Shown piece after piece: positions 35,663 through 44,834 of a DNA stretch of 64,000 bases. This DNA is from Nocardiopsis dassonvillei_B (lineage in GTDB: Bacteria; Actinomycetota; Actinomycetes; Streptosporangiales; Streptosporangiaceae), in NCBI RefSeq assembly GCF_964273065.1, contig NZ_OZ186815.1, positions 5,580,001 through 5,644,000 on the forward strand, read 5' to 3'. Numbering within the stretch: position 1 is the first letter of the stretch; each line of letters opens with the position of its first letter. A program made the translations under genes and the position numbers. The notes below the pieces were generated by a model. The model was not told the origin of the DNA and ran no database searches. It worked only from the letters and a program-made list of their open reading frames with translations.

Positions 35663-38332
35663 ATGGAGACGGCAGAGATCGCGCGCCGCTTCCTCAGTTT
35701 CTTCGAGAAGAACGGACACACCGTGGTGCCCTCGGCAAGCCTCATCGCCGAAGACCCCACGCTGCTGCTGGTGCCCGCAGGCATGGTCCCCTTCAAGCCC
35801 TACTTCCTGGGCCAGCGCACTCCGCCGTACGAGACCGCCACCAGCGTCCAGAAGTGCATCCGCACCAAGGACATCGAGGAGGTGGGCAAGACCTCCCGGC
35901 ACGCCACCTTCTTCCAGATGCTCGGCAACTTCTCCTTCGGCGCCTACTTCAAGGAGCAGGCGATCCCGCTGGCGTGGGAGCTGGTCACCACCCCCGTCGA
36001 GCAGGGCGGCTTCGGCATCGACCCGGAGAAGCTCTGGGTCACCGTCTACCTCGACGACGACGAGGCCGCGGCGATCTGGCGCGACAAGGTGGGCGTGCGC
36101 CCCGAGCGCATCCAGCGGATGGGGATGGAGGAGAACTACTGGTCGATGGGCGTCCCCGGACCCTGCGGCCCCTGCTCCGAGATCTTCTACGACCGCGGCC
36201 CCGAGTACGGAGCCGAGGGCGGCCCCGAGGCGGACGAGAACCGCTACATCGAGATCTGGAACCTCGTCTTCATGCAGTACGAGCGGGGCGAGGGCGGCGA
36301 CAAGTCCGGCTTCCCGATCCTCGGCGAGCTGCCCAAGAAGAACATCGACACCGGCATGGGCCTGGAGCGGCTGGCCGCCGTCCTGCAGGGCGTCGACAAC
36401 ATCTACGAGACCGACATCATCGGCCGCGTCCTGCAGCGCGCCGCCGAGCTGGCCGGGGTCCGCTACGGCGACGGCCACGAGCAGGACGTCCTGCTGCGCG
36501 TGGTCGCCGACCACGTCCGCAGCGCCGTCATGCTGGTCGGCGACGGCGTCAAGCCGGGCAACGAGAAGGCGGGCTACGTCCTGCGCCGCATCCTGCGCCG
36601 CTCCATCCGCAACATGCGCCTGCTCTCGGGCACCGACACCGCGTACATGCACGACCTCACCGCGGTCAGCATCGACGCGATGAAGGACATCTACCCCGAC
36701 CTGCTCGACAAGGCCGACGTCATCCACGGTGTCATCGACACCGAGGAGGCGAACTTCGCCGACACCCTGCGCTCGGGCACCGCCCTGTTCACCCGCGCGG
36801 CCGAGCGCACCCGCCACGCGGGCGGCACCGTCTTCTCCGGTTCCGACGCCTTCCAGCTCCACGACACCTACGGCTTCCCCATCGACCTCACCCTGGAGAT
36901 GGCGGCCGAGCAGGGCCTGACCGTGGACGAGACGGCCTTCCGCGAGCTGATGCAGCGGCAGAAGGACACCGCCAAGGCCGACGCCAAGGCCAAGAAGCTC
37001 GGCAACGCGGACATCTCCCTGTACGCGCAGCTGCTGGAGGGCGCGGGCGCCACCGACTTCCTCGGATACACCGACGTCCAGAGCGAGTCGGCGGTCCGCG
37101 GCATCGTGGTCGGCGGGGTCTCCTCGCCCGCCGCGCGCCAGGGCGAGAAGGTCGAGATCGTCCTGGACCGCACCCCGTTCTACGCCGAGAGCGGCGGCCA
37201 GCTGGCCGACACCGGCACCCTCACCGTCGACGGGCGTGCGATCGTCGACGTCGAGGACGTGCAGAAGCCCCTGCCGGGCCTGTTCGTCCACCGGGGCACC
37301 GTCCGCGCGGGCGAGATCACCGTGGACGACACCGTGCACGCCGCGATCGACACCGGCCGCCGCCACGCCATCGAGCGCTCCCACTCGGCGACCCACCTCA
37401 TCCACTCGGCGCTGCGAAACTCGCTGGGCCCGTCGGCGGGCCAGGCCGGTTCGGAGAACAGCCCGGGCCGCCTGCGCTTCGACTTCACCGCCGACAACGC
37501 CCTGGGCGAGTCCCGGCTGTCCGAGGTCGAGGAGGAGGTCAACACCGTCCTGTCCGGCGACATCGCGGTGCGCACCGAGGAGAAGAGCCTCGACGAGGCC
37601 CTCAAGATGGGCGCCCTGGCCATGTTCGGCGAGAAGTACGGCGACCGCGTCCGCGTCGTGGAGATGAGCGACTACTCCGTCGAGCTGTGCGGCGGCACCC
37701 ACGTGTCCTCCACGGCGCGGCTGGGCATCGTCAAGCTCCTGGGCGAGTCCTCCATCGGCTCCGGTGTGCGCCGGGTCGAGGCGGCGGTCGGCGTGGACGC
37801 ATTCAAGCGCCTGTCCAAGGAGTCGGCGCTGGTCGGCCGCCTGTCCGACCAGCTCAAGGCCCCGCGCGAGGAACTGCCCGAGCGCATCGACTCGATCATC
37901 TCCCGGCTGCGCGCCGCCGAGAAGGAGATCGAGAAGATGCGCGCCGCGCAGGTCCTGCAGGCCGCGGGCTCCATCGCGGAGAAGGCCCGCCGCCACGGCC
38001 CCGCGCTGGTCGTGGCCGAGCAGGCCCCCGAGGGCACCGGCGGCGACGAGCTGCGCGCCCTGGCCGCCGACGTGCGCGGCCGCCTGGGCGAGGCCGAGCC
38101 CGCCGTGGTGGCGCTGACCTCCGTGCCCAAGGACCGCCCGGTCGTGGTCATCGCGGTCAACAAGGCGGCGCAGAAGGCCGGGATCAAGGCCGGCGACCTG
38201 GTGGGCGTGGCGGCCCGCGCGCTCGGCGGCGGTGGCGGCGGCAAGCCCGACATCGCCCAGGGCGGCGGCACCGACGCCGCCAGGGTCGACGAGGCCCTGC
38301 GGGCGGTGGAGGCCCGCGTCGCGGGTGCCTGA
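35663..38332 (+). CDS. alaS: Alanyl-tRNA synthetase
   Basis: 889-aa class II synthetase with the expected domains. The catalytic core starts FLSFFEKNGHTVVPSASL and contains FFQMLGNFSFGAYFKEQAI. The editing domain has HSATHLIHSALR (Ser in place of the common Thr) and the zinc-binding CGGTHVSSTARLG. The C-terminal C-Ala domain ends in the glycine-rich GGGGGGKPDIAQGGG. ATG at 35663 follows AGGAGGG. Followed by ruvX, mltG and aroE, the order conserved in actinobacteria. Confidence 0.97.
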   Translation: METAEIARRFLSFFEKNGHTVVPSASLIAEDPTLLLVPAGMVPFKPYFLGQRTPPYETATSVQKCIRTKDIEEVGKTSRHATFFQMLGNFSFGAYFKEQAIPLAWELVTTPVEQGGFGIDPEKLWVTVYLDDDEAAAIWRDKVGVRPERIQRMGMEENYWSMGVPGPCGPCSEIFYDRGPEYGAEGGPEADENRYIEIWNLVFMQYERGEGGDKSGFPILGELPKKNIDTGMGLERLAAVLQGVDNIYETDIIGRVLQRAAELAGVRYGDGHEQDVLLRVVADHVRSAVMLVGDGVKPGNEKAGYVLRRILRRSIRNMRLLSGTDTAYMHDLTAVSIDAMKDIYPDLLDKADVIHGVIDTEEANFADTLRSGTALFTRAAERTRHAGGTVFSGSDAFQLHDTYGFPIDLTLEMAAEQGLTVDETAFRELMQRQKDTAKADAKAKKLGNADISLYAQLLEGAGATDFLGYTDVQSESAVRGIVVGGVSSPAARQGEKVEIVLDRTPFYAESGGQLADTGTLTVDGRAIVDVEDVQKPLPGLFVHRGTVRAGEITVDDTVHAAIDTGRRHAIERSHSATHLIHSALRNSLGPSAGQAGSENSPGRLRFDFTADNALGESRLSEVEEEVNTVLSGDIAVRTEEKSLDEALKMGALAMFGEKYGDRVRVVEMSDYSVELCGGTHVSSTARLGIVKLLGESSIGSGVRRVEAAVGVDAFKRLSKESALVGRLSDQLKAPREELPERIDSIISRLRAAEKEIEKMRAAQVLQAAGSIAEKARRHGPALVVAEQAPEGTGGDELRALAADVRGRLGEAEPAVVALTSVPKDRPVVVIAVNKAAQKAGIKAGDLVGVAARALGGGGGGKPDIAQGGGTDAARVDEALRAVEARVAGA

Positions 38333-38919
38333 CGCCTGACACCGGGTCCCCGCCGAACCTTCGCGCGGGACGGCGGGTCCGAGGCCGTGGGCCCGAGGAC
38401 CCGCCGTGCCCCCGCCGGCCGTCGCGGGGATCCGCCGAGGACACCGCCGGGGCGGCGCCCCCATCCGGCCGCCGTCCCCGGCGTGGCCTTCACAACACGG
38501 GCGTGGTTACTCAGCGTGGTGTACATTGCCGGGTAACATCACGACCTGTGACGATCCGGACAGATGCGGTCGTCCGCGCACCCGGCCCAGGCCGTGCCCG
38601 GACGTTCACCGCCGTGACGGGGGATTCGGGTGACTTACACTCGGATTCGGCCCCCACGACCGCCCCGCGCCCCGTGCGGCGGCGGACCGGCCGTCCGGAC
38701 CGCGGCCCTACGACCGCTCCGGGTGACCCAGGCTGCGTACAGTCATCGAATCGGGCATACTGTGGCGCGTCACAGCCGATCGCACGGCTGTCTGCGCGGA
38801 GTTCCCGCGATCCACCTGACGAACAGGACCACCGTGTCGAGGATTTTCCCATCGCGGTGCCGTACCCGTACCGGGACGGCCCGCCCGTGCCGCCTCCCCC
38901 GAGCAGGGGGGCGCTCCTC
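38333..38919 (+). other. alaS-ruvX intergenic region with terminator
   Basis: 587 bp. A perfect 11-bp stem ACGGCGGGTCC (38370-38380)/GGACCCGCCGT (38397-38407) is the likely alaS terminator. TACTGT (38758-38763) is a candidate -10 box for ruvX. I see no gene in the rest. Part of the 3' end may be translated if ruvX starts at the alternative GTG 38857. Confidence 0.5.
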
Positions 38920-39408
38920 GTGAGGAACGGTGTGCGCCTGGCCGTCGACCCGGGCAACGCCCGTATCGGCGTGGCCGTCAGCGACCCCTCCGGCACGCTC
39001 GCCAGCCCGCTGGAGACGATCCCGCGCGGCAGGGGCGACAAGAACAGGATCGCCCTGCTGGTCCTGGAGCGGGAGGCGCGGGAGGTCGTCGTGGGTTACC
39101 CTGCCTCTCTGTCAGGAGAGGAGGGGCCGGCGGCCCGGTCGGCCCGGGAGTTCGCGACGGCGCTCGCCGGGCTCCTGCACCCCGTCCCCGTCCGCTTGGT
39201 CGACGAACGCCTCACCACGGTGACCGCGCAGGGACACCTGCTCTCCGGAGCCTCCTTCAGTAAGAAGGGCGCCAAGGGCGGTCGCGCCCGTCGAACGGTC
39301 ATCGACCAGGCGGCGGCCACGGTCCTCCTCCAGAGCGCCTTGGACCAGGAACGGTCGACAGGCCGGCCCCCGGGCGAGATCGTCCGCTCCAGCCAGGGAG
39401 AATCATGA
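38920..39408 (+). CDS. ruvX: Putative pre-16S rRNA nuclease (YqgF/RuvX family)
   Basis: 162-aa RNase H-fold nuclease implicated in 16S rRNA 5' processing (formerly called Holliday-junction resolvase). The acidic site RLAVDPGNARIGVAVSDPSG, the central VVVGYPASLSGEEGPAARS, VRLVDERLTTVTAQ and the last Asp in VIDQAAATVLLQ are present. GTG at 38920 gives the family start; GTG 38857, which has GAGGA upstream, would add 21 proline-rich residues. It overlaps mltG by 4 bp. Confidence 0.9.
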   Translation: MRNGVRLAVDPGNARIGVAVSDPSGTLASPLETIPRGRGDKNRIALLVLEREAREVVVGYPASLSGEEGPAARSAREFATALAGLLHPVPVRLVDERLTTVTAQGHLLSGASFSKKGAKGGRARRTVIDQAAATVLLQSALDQERSTGRPPGEIVRSSQGES

Positions 39409-42098
39409 ACGACAGGGATGACTACCCCGACGATCCCTCTCGTGGACGTGCCGACCGCGACAGCGGTCGCGACTACGACCCGCTGGGCGGCCCCGCCCCC
39501 GCGCGCGGCCGACGCGCCCGGCAGGAGGGCTCCCCGTGGGCCGAGCCCGGAGAGGCCGGCCCCCGGCGCCCGGGCCCCCCGACCGGTGAGTTCCGAACCC
39601 CCCGCTACGCCCCCCGCCCCGACCAGGAGTACGACCCGCTGAGCCCGGGCGCCTCGGCCCGCGGCCAGGAGCCCCCCGCCGGACCGCCGCGCCGCGGCGG
39701 TGCCGCCGACGCGCTGCGCGGCGGCCGCGCGGCGCGCTCCGGCGCCGGGCGCTCGCGGGACGCCGGCCCGGGCGGCCCCGGGGGTCCCGAGCGGCCGCCC
39801 GCCGCCGACCCCACCCAGGACGCGCTGGCGGCCCTGGCCGGGCTGGGCTCGCCCGCGGCTCCCGGCCCCTCCGCCGAGGACGAGCCGCGCCGCGCCCGCC
39901 GTGGGCGCACGCGGCCCGAACCCGACCCCGAGCCGCCCGCTCCCGCCGAGGACGAACCGCGTGCGGGCCGCCGCGCCCGCCGTGGCGGCACCGAGGAACC
40001 CCAGCGCCGCGGGCGCGGCCGCAAGCGAGGACGCCGCGACGAGGAGCCCGGCTTCCTGGACGACCTGCCCGCGGACACCGGCGCGTTCGACGCCGTCGCC
40101 TTCCCCGGCGTGAACAGCTCCGCCGACACCGGCGCGTTCGCCGCCCTGAGTGACGAGGACACGCGGCCGCGCCGCGCCCGCGGCGGGGACGACTCCGACA
40201 CCGGCGCCTTCGACTCCACCCCGCGCCGGGGCCGCCGCCACCGCGGCGGCGCCGCCGAGGAGGCGTCCGAGCCCGTCGAGGAGCCCCGCCGTTCCGGCCG
40301 CCGCCGACGCGGCCCGGTGGAGGAGCCCCCCGCGGAAGGCGGCGCCTTCATCGCGGACGCCCCGCCCCGGGGCCGCCGCGCCCGCCGGGCCCAGGCCCCG
40401 CCCCAGGACGCGGGCTCCTACGACACGGGATCGTTCGGGGGGAGCGCCCGCGACACCGGCTCCTACGACACGGGCTCCTACGACACGGGATCGTTCGGGG
40501 GGAGCGCCCGCGACACCGGATCCCACGACGCGGGCTCCTACGACACCGGCTCCTACGAGACCGATGCGTTCGCCGACGGGCCGGCCGACACCTTCGCCGC
40601 TCCGGCCGAGGAGGAGGCGCGCCCGCGCTCCCGGCGCTCCCGCAGAGGAGGCGAACCGGACGAGGCCCCCCGTTCCCGGCGCCGCCGCGGTGCCGCCGCG
40701 GACGAGGAGCCCGAGGATGTGCCCGAAGCCGAGGACACCGGGTTCACCGACGGGGCCGACGACGAGGAGCCCGCCGGCCGCCGCGGTCGGGGCCGCGGCC
40801 GCCGTGCCGGCGGCACCCGGCGCGGGGGCCGCAAGCGCGGACGCCGCGAGGAGGAGCCCGAGGAGGAACCCCGGGAGGCCGCCGAGGCGGAGCCCGCGGA
40901 CGACGACTACGACTACGAAGAACCGGCCCTGTCCGACATCGCCGAAGCCTACGGCGGCGGCCGCAGCAGTCGGAAGAAGGCCAAGGAGCTCAAACGCGCC
41001 CGCCTGGCCCAGCAGCAGCGCACGCCGGAGGGCCGCCGGGCCAAGCGGCGCGGCAAGGGCATGATGATCCTGCTCGTCCTGGCACTCATCGCCACCGTCG
41101 GCGGCGGCGGGTTCTTCGTGATGCGCACCTACGTCTTCCCCCCCGACTTCAACGGTGAGGGCAGCGGCGAGGTCGTCTACGTCATCCAGGAGAACCAGAG
41201 CGGGCTCAGCGTCGGCCAGGGCCTGACCGACCTGGGCGTGGTGGCCAGCCCCAGGGCGTTCACCAACGCCCTGGAGGACCTGCCGGAGGACGAGCTGGGC
41301 CAGGGCCTGGTCCCGGGCAGCTACTCCCTGGCCCTGGGCATGAGCGCCGACAACGCCGTGCGCGCCCTGCTGGACCCCGCCAACCGTCTGGGAGGCCGCG
41401 TCACCATCGCCGAGGGGCTGCGCAACGAGCAGGCCCTGGAGAAGCTCTCGGAGGAGACCGGGGTCCCCTACGAGGAGCTGGAGGAGGCCCACTCCCGTCC
41501 CGACGAACTCGGCCTGCCCGAGTACGCCGAGGGCGAGGCCGCGGGGTACCTGTTCCCCTCCACCTACATGTTCGACCCCGACACCGACGCGCTGACCATG
41601 CTCAGGACCATGGTCGGGCAGTTCAACACGACGGCCGAGGAACTCCGTCTGGAGGAGCGCGCCGAGGAGATGGGGTTCACCCCCGACGAGATCATGGCCG
41701 TCGCCTCCATCGTCCAGGCCGAGAGCGGCGGCGAGGAGGACATGCCCAAGGTCTCCCGGGTGATCTACAACCGCCTCGACATCGACATGAACCTCGGCAT
41801 GGACAGCACCTGCTTCTACGCCATCGGCGAGTACGGCATCGCGCTCAACAACGACCAGCTCGCCGCCTGCGCCGCCGACACCAGCGGGTTCGACACCTAC
41901 CACAAGCCGGGTCTGCCGCCGGGACCGTTCGTCGCACCGGGGGAGGACGCCATCGAGGCCGCGCTGGAGCCCGCGGAGGGCCCCTGGCTGTACTTCGTGG
42001 CCACCGACCCGGAGAACGGCGTCACCGAGTTCACCGACAGCGAGGCCGAGTTCGAGTTGCTCAAGCAGGAGTTCATGGAGAACTGGAGCGGCGGCTGA
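39405..42098 (+). CDS. mltG: Endolytic transglycosylase MltG with giant disordered N-terminus
   Basis: 897-aa inner-membrane protein that cleaves nascent peptidoglycan strands. About 545 cytoplasmic residues of low-complexity Arg/Glu/Pro/Gly sequence precede a single transmembrane helix (MMILLVLALIATVGGGGFFVM, around residue 552). The periplasmic LysM-like and YceG domains follow, with GYLFPSTYMF and the catalytic Glu773 in SIVQAESGG. The N-terminus has repeated DTGAFD and DTGSYD/DTGSFGGSAR motifs, partly from a 60-bp tandem repeat. Many MltG proteins have short tails, so this extension is extreme. Overlaps ruvX (ATGA) and aroE (TGATG). Confidence 0.93.
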   Translation: MNDRDDYPDDPSRGRADRDSGRDYDPLGGPAPARGRRARQEGSPWAEPGEAGPRRPGPPTGEFRTPRYAPRPDQEYDPLSPGASARGQEPPAGPPRRGGAADALRGGRAARSGAGRSRDAGPGGPGGPERPPAADPTQDALAALAGLGSPAAPGPSAEDEPRRARRGRTRPEPDPEPPAPAEDEPRAGRRARRGGTEEPQRRGRGRKRGRRDEEPGFLDDLPADTGAFDAVAFPGVNSSADTGAFAALSDEDTRPRRARGGDDSDTGAFDSTPRRGRRHRGGAAEEASEPVEEPRRSGRRRRGPVEEPPAEGGAFIADAPPRGRRARRAQAPPQDAGSYDTGSFGGSARDTGSYDTGSYDTGSFGGSARDTGSHDAGSYDTGSYETDAFADGPADTFAAPAEEEARPRSRRSRRGGEPDEAPRSRRRRGAAADEEPEDVPEAEDTGFTDGADDEEPAGRRGRGRGRRAGGTRRGGRKRGRREEEPEEEPREAAEAEPADDDYDYEEPALSDIAEAYGGGRSSRKKAKELKRARLAQQQRTPEGRRAKRRGKGMMILLVLALIATVGGGGFFVMRTYVFPPDFNGEGSGEVVYVIQENQSGLSVGQGLTDLGVVASPRAFTNALEDLPEDELGQGLVPGSYSLALGMSADNAVRALLDPANRLGGRVTIAEGLRNEQALEKLSEETGVPYEELEEAHSRPDELGLPEYAEGEAAGYLFPSTYMFDPDTDALTMLRTMVGQFNTTAEELRLEERAEEMGFTPDEIMAVASIVQAESGGEEDMPKVSRVIYNRLDIDMNLGMDSTCFYAIGEYGIALNNDQLAACAADTSGFDTYHKPGLPPGPFVAPGEDAIEAALEPAEGPWLYFVATDPENGVTEFTDSEAEFELLKQEFMENWSGG
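40411..40560 (+). repeat. 60-bp tandem repeat inside mltG
   Basis: Two 60-bp units (40411-40470 and 40471-40530) differ at three positions near their ends and are followed by a half unit (40531-40560). Each encodes 20 residues of the DTGSYDTGSFGGSAR type. The high DNA identity points to a recent duplication, and the unit count may vary between strains. Confidence 0.9.
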
Positions 42099-42922
42099 TG
42101 CGTGCCGCGGTGCTGGGCTCGCCGATCGCCCACTCGCTCTCGCCGGTCCTGCACACCGCCGCCTACGCCGCGATGGGCCTGGACGACTGGTCCTACGGGC
42201 TGCACGAGTGCGGCGAGGAGGGGCTGGAGCCCTTCCTCGCCGGGCTCGGCCCGGAATGGGCCGGGCTGTCCCTGACCATGCCCCTCAAGCGGCGGGCGCT
42301 GGAGCTCGCCGACCGCGTCCAGGACCTGGCCGTCCGCGTCGGCGGTGCCAACACCCTGGTGCGCGGGGAGGCGGGCTGGACCGCCCACAACACCGACGTC
42401 GAGGGCATCGTCGCAGCCCTGGCCGAGGCGGGGGTGGACGCCCCCCGCAGCGCGGCCATCCTGGGCGCGGGCGCCACCGCGGCCTCGGCCCTGGCCGCCC
42501 TGCGCGCACTCGGGCTCACCGACCCGGTCACGGTCCTGGTCCGGGACGCCTCCCGGGCCGGTCCGGTGGCCGCCGCCGCAGAGCGGCTGGGGCACCGGAT
42601 CGAGGTGGCCCCGCTGGCCGAGGCGGAACCCCACCTCGGCGTCGACCTCGTCGTCTCCTCCCTGCCCCCGGGGGCGGCCGACGGACTGGCCGAACCGCTG
42701 GCCGAGAGCGGCGCCGACCTGTTCGACGTGGTCTACGCCCCCTGGCCCACCACCGCCGCCCGGCGGGTCGCCGAGGCCGGCGGCCGGGTCGTGGGCGGCT
42801 TCCCCATGCTGCTGCACCAGGCCGTGGCCCAGGTCCGCCTGATGACGGGGCGGGAGCGGGTGCCGGTGGAGGCGATGCGCGCCGCGGGCGAGGCCGAGCT
42901 GGTCCGACGCGCCGCCGCCTGA
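42098..42922 (+). CDS. aroE: Shikimate dehydrogenase
   Basis: 274-aa NADPH enzyme reducing 3-dehydroshikimate. The shikimate-binding SPIAHSLSPVLHTAAY, the catalytic Lys in LSLTMPLKRRALE, NTDVEG and the nucleotide loop ILGAGATAASALAAL are present; the C-terminus has GGFPMLLHQAVAQ. TGATG overlap with mltG. No aroB, aroC or aroK follows: infC comes next, so the aro cluster known from Streptomyces is interrupted here. Confidence 0.93.
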   Translation: MRAAVLGSPIAHSLSPVLHTAAYAAMGLDDWSYGLHECGEEGLEPFLAGLGPEWAGLSLTMPLKRRALELADRVQDLAVRVGGANTLVRGEAGWTAHNTDVEGIVAALAEAGVDAPRSAAILGAGATAASALAALRALGLTDPVTVLVRDASRAGPVAAAAERLGHRIEVAPLAEAEPHLGVDLVVSSLPPGAADGLAEPLAESGADLFDVVYAPWPTTAARRVAEAGGRVVGGFPMLLHQAVAQVRLMTGRERVPVEAMRAAGEAELVRRAAA

Positions 42923-42954
42923 ACGGGGCGGACCCGGCCGGTCCGCCCGGCTGG

Positions 42955-43176
42955 TAACATGAGATATCGACTTGGTCCGGTGTGCCTGTCACACTGGAAC
43001 CGCAAGCGGAGATGATCCTCCCACCCGTCGGGCCACGCCCGGGCGGGTTCACCGAGTCGGCCCGGTCCGGTGCGACAGCGACGGGACGCCGTGTACACGG
43101 CCCTGACCTGCACCCGGATCGTCGTGCCGTCCGCCGGATCTACCCCGCTTGCACACGCTGGCGGGGTTTTCGCTTT
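42955..43176 (+). promoter_or_regulatory. infC promoter, leader hairpin and attenuator
   Basis: TAACAT (42955-42960) is the likely -10. Near the transcript start a 9-bp stem forms (42976-42984 with 42990-42998, one G-U pair). Then CCCCGC (43143-43148) pairs with GCGGGG (43161-43166) and is followed at once by TTTTCGCTTTT, the most canonical U-tailed terminator of the window. It lies about 120 nt before the infC start, inside a leader of roughly 330 nt, so it should act as an attenuator for infC-rpmI-rplT. Confidence 0.6.
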
Positions 43177-43295
43177 TCCAGGAGGACCCCGACGCGGTCG
43201 GTCCAACCGCTGGAGACGGGCGGGCCGACCCAGCAGGCCGTTCCAATCAGGGGCGGCCGGTCCCAGGTAATCCGAGAAAGCTAGGGAGGGGTCTC

Positions 43296-43889
43296 ATCAG
43301 CGCCGAGCCCCGCATCAATGACCGCATCCGGGTGCCAGAGGTCCGCCTGGTCGGACCCAACGGCGAGCAGGTCGGAATCGTCTCCGTGCAGGACGCCCTG
43401 CGCCTCGCCCAGGAGTCGGACCTCGACCTCGTCGAGGTCGCGCCGACCGCGCGCCCGCCGGTCGCCAAGCTGATGGACTACGGCAAGTTCAAGTACGAGT
43501 CAGCGGTCAAGGCCCGCGAAGCCCGTAAGAACCAGTCGAACACGATCATCAAGGAGATCAAGCTCCGCCCGAAGATCGACCCGCACGACTACGAGACCAA
43601 GAAGGGTCACGTGGTGCGGTTCCTCAAGAGCGGGGACAAGGTCAAGGTGACGATCATGTTCCGTGGCCGCGAGCAGTCCCGTCCGGAGCTGGGCCGCCGC
43701 CTGCTGGCGCGGCTCGCCGAGGACGTCCAGGATCTTGGCACCGTGGAGTCGCAGCCCAAGCAGGACGGCCGCAACATGGTCATGGTGATCGGCCCGCACA
43801 AGCGGCGGTCCGAGCACAAGGCCGAGGCCCGCGCGGCCGCGGCGGGGGACAAGGCCCGCCGCCCGCAGGAGTCCGCCGAACAGGCTTAG
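43296..43889 (+). CDS. infC: Translation initiation factor IF-3 (AUC start)
   Basis: 197-aa factor that keeps ribosomal subunits apart and proofreads initiator tRNA/start-codon pairing. The conserved start ISAEPRINDRIRVPEVRL is encoded by ATC at 43296, placed 6 nt after AGGGAGGGG; no ATG, GTG or TTG occurs in frame near it. Rare start codons in infC (AUU in E. coli) allow IF-3 to limit its own synthesis, and this AUC should do the same. The rest (LMDYGKFKYE, KEIKLRPKID, VTIMFRGREQSRPELG) is standard. First gene of infC-rpmI-rplT. Confidence 0.92.
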   Translation: MSAEPRINDRIRVPEVRLVGPNGEQVGIVSVQDALRLAQESDLDLVEVAPTARPPVAKLMDYGKFKYESAVKAREARKNQSNTIIKEIKLRPKIDPHDYETKKGHVVRFLKSGDKVKVTIMFRGREQSRPELGRRLLARLAEDVQDLGTVESQPKQDGRNMVMVIGPHKRRSEHKAEARAAAAGDKARRPQESAEQA

Positions 43890-43905
43890 CGGCTTCGGGG
43901 AAGTC

Positions 43906-43944
43906 CCCCACCGCCCGGCCACCGGAAGGGACCGGGTGGTGGGG
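43906..43944 (+). terminator. infC-rpmI intergenic hairpin
   Basis: A 13-bp stem (43906-43918 with 43932-43944, one G-U pair) starts 17 bp after the infC stop. No U-run; it may be a partial terminator or a processing site that sets the IF-3 to ribosomal-protein ratio. Confidence 0.4.
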
Positions 43945-44076
43945 TGGGCTGTGCTCGAACACCCCGGAAGCGTTGCGTTCCGGCGCTCAGGGATCCCGCC
44001 GTAGCGGCGGAAGAACCGTGTCGTCCTCGCCCCGTGCGCGGACCGACACGCCGACGGAGTAGGAGACGACGGCGAC

Positions 44077-44271
44077 ATGCCGAAGAACAAGACCCACAGT
44101 GGGGCCAAGGACCGCTTCAAGGTCACCGGCTCTGGCAAGATCATGCGCCGCCGTGCCAACAAGAACCACATCCTCGAGCACAAGACCTCCAAGCGCAAGC
44201 GCAAGCTGAGCAACGAGGCCGTGCTCGCCCCCGCGGACGCGAAGTTCATCAAGAAGCTTCTCGGCAAGTAG
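44077..44271 (+). CDS. rpmI: 50S ribosomal protein L35
   Basis: 64-aa basic ribosomal protein, MPKNKTHSGAKDRFKVTGSGKIMRRRANKNHILEHK, unmistakable for L35 and of normal length. ATG at 44077. Between infC and rplT as in nearly all bacteria. Confidence 0.98.
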   Translation: MPKNKTHSGAKDRFKVTGSGKIMRRRANKNHILEHKTSKRKRKLSNEAVLAPADAKFIKKLLGK

Positions 44272-44430
44272 TCCGCGAACCTTCCCCTCCCACCGGAAGA
44301 GCCCCCGCGCCCACGGGCGGGGTGACGGCCGCCGGGCGGGACCATTCAGAAGCGAATCCGGTCGCCGGGCTCCTGGGAGCCGGGCCGGTCGGCGCGCCCC
44401 GCGCGCCGGAACACACAAGAGGGAGTCACA

Positions 44431-44802
44431 GTGGCACGCGTGAAGCGGGCTCTCAACGCCAAGAAGAAGCGCAAGGTCGTTCTCGACCGGGCGAGCGGCT
44501 ACCGCGGTCAGCGTTCGCGCCTGTACCGCAAGGCCAAGGAGCAGATGCTCCACTCGATGACCTACGCCTACCGCGACCGCAAGGACCGCAAGGGCCAGTT
44601 CCGTCGTCTGTGGATCCAGCGGATCAACGCCGCCTCCCGCGCCAACGGCCTCACCTACAACCGCTTCATGCAGGGCCTGAAGCTGGCCGGTATCGAGGTC
44701 GACCGCCGCATGCTGGCCGAGCTGGCCGTCAACGACGAGGCCGCCTTCGCGGCCCTGGTGGAGACCGCCAAGAAGGCCCTGCCGGCCGAGGCCGCGGCCT
44801 GA
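44431..44802 (+). CDS. rplT: 50S ribosomal protein L20
   Basis: 123-aa primary-binding 23S rRNA protein needed early in 50S assembly (MARVKRALNAKKKRKVVLDRASGYRGQRSRLYRKA...). GTG at 44431 follows GAGGGAG. In some bacteria L20 represses rpmI-rplT translation by binding the leader; no obvious pseudoknot was worked out here. The methyltransferase gene starts 33 bp later. Confidence 0.98.
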   Translation: MARVKRALNAKKKRKVVLDRASGYRGQRSRLYRKAKEQMLHSMTYAYRDRKDRKGQFRRLWIQRINAASRANGLTYNRFMQGLKLAGIEVDRRMLAELAVNDEAAFAALVETAKKALPAEAAA

Positions 44803-44834
44803 CCGGTTCCACACGGAGTCTGACGGGTAGAGCG

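Noticed and set aside
35660..38464. 934-codon antisense frame over alaS
   Set aside because: Shadow of alaS codon bias.
40411..40560. CRISPR-like repeat array
   Set aside because: It is a coding tandem repeat of 60 bp with no unique spacers, in frame inside mltG.
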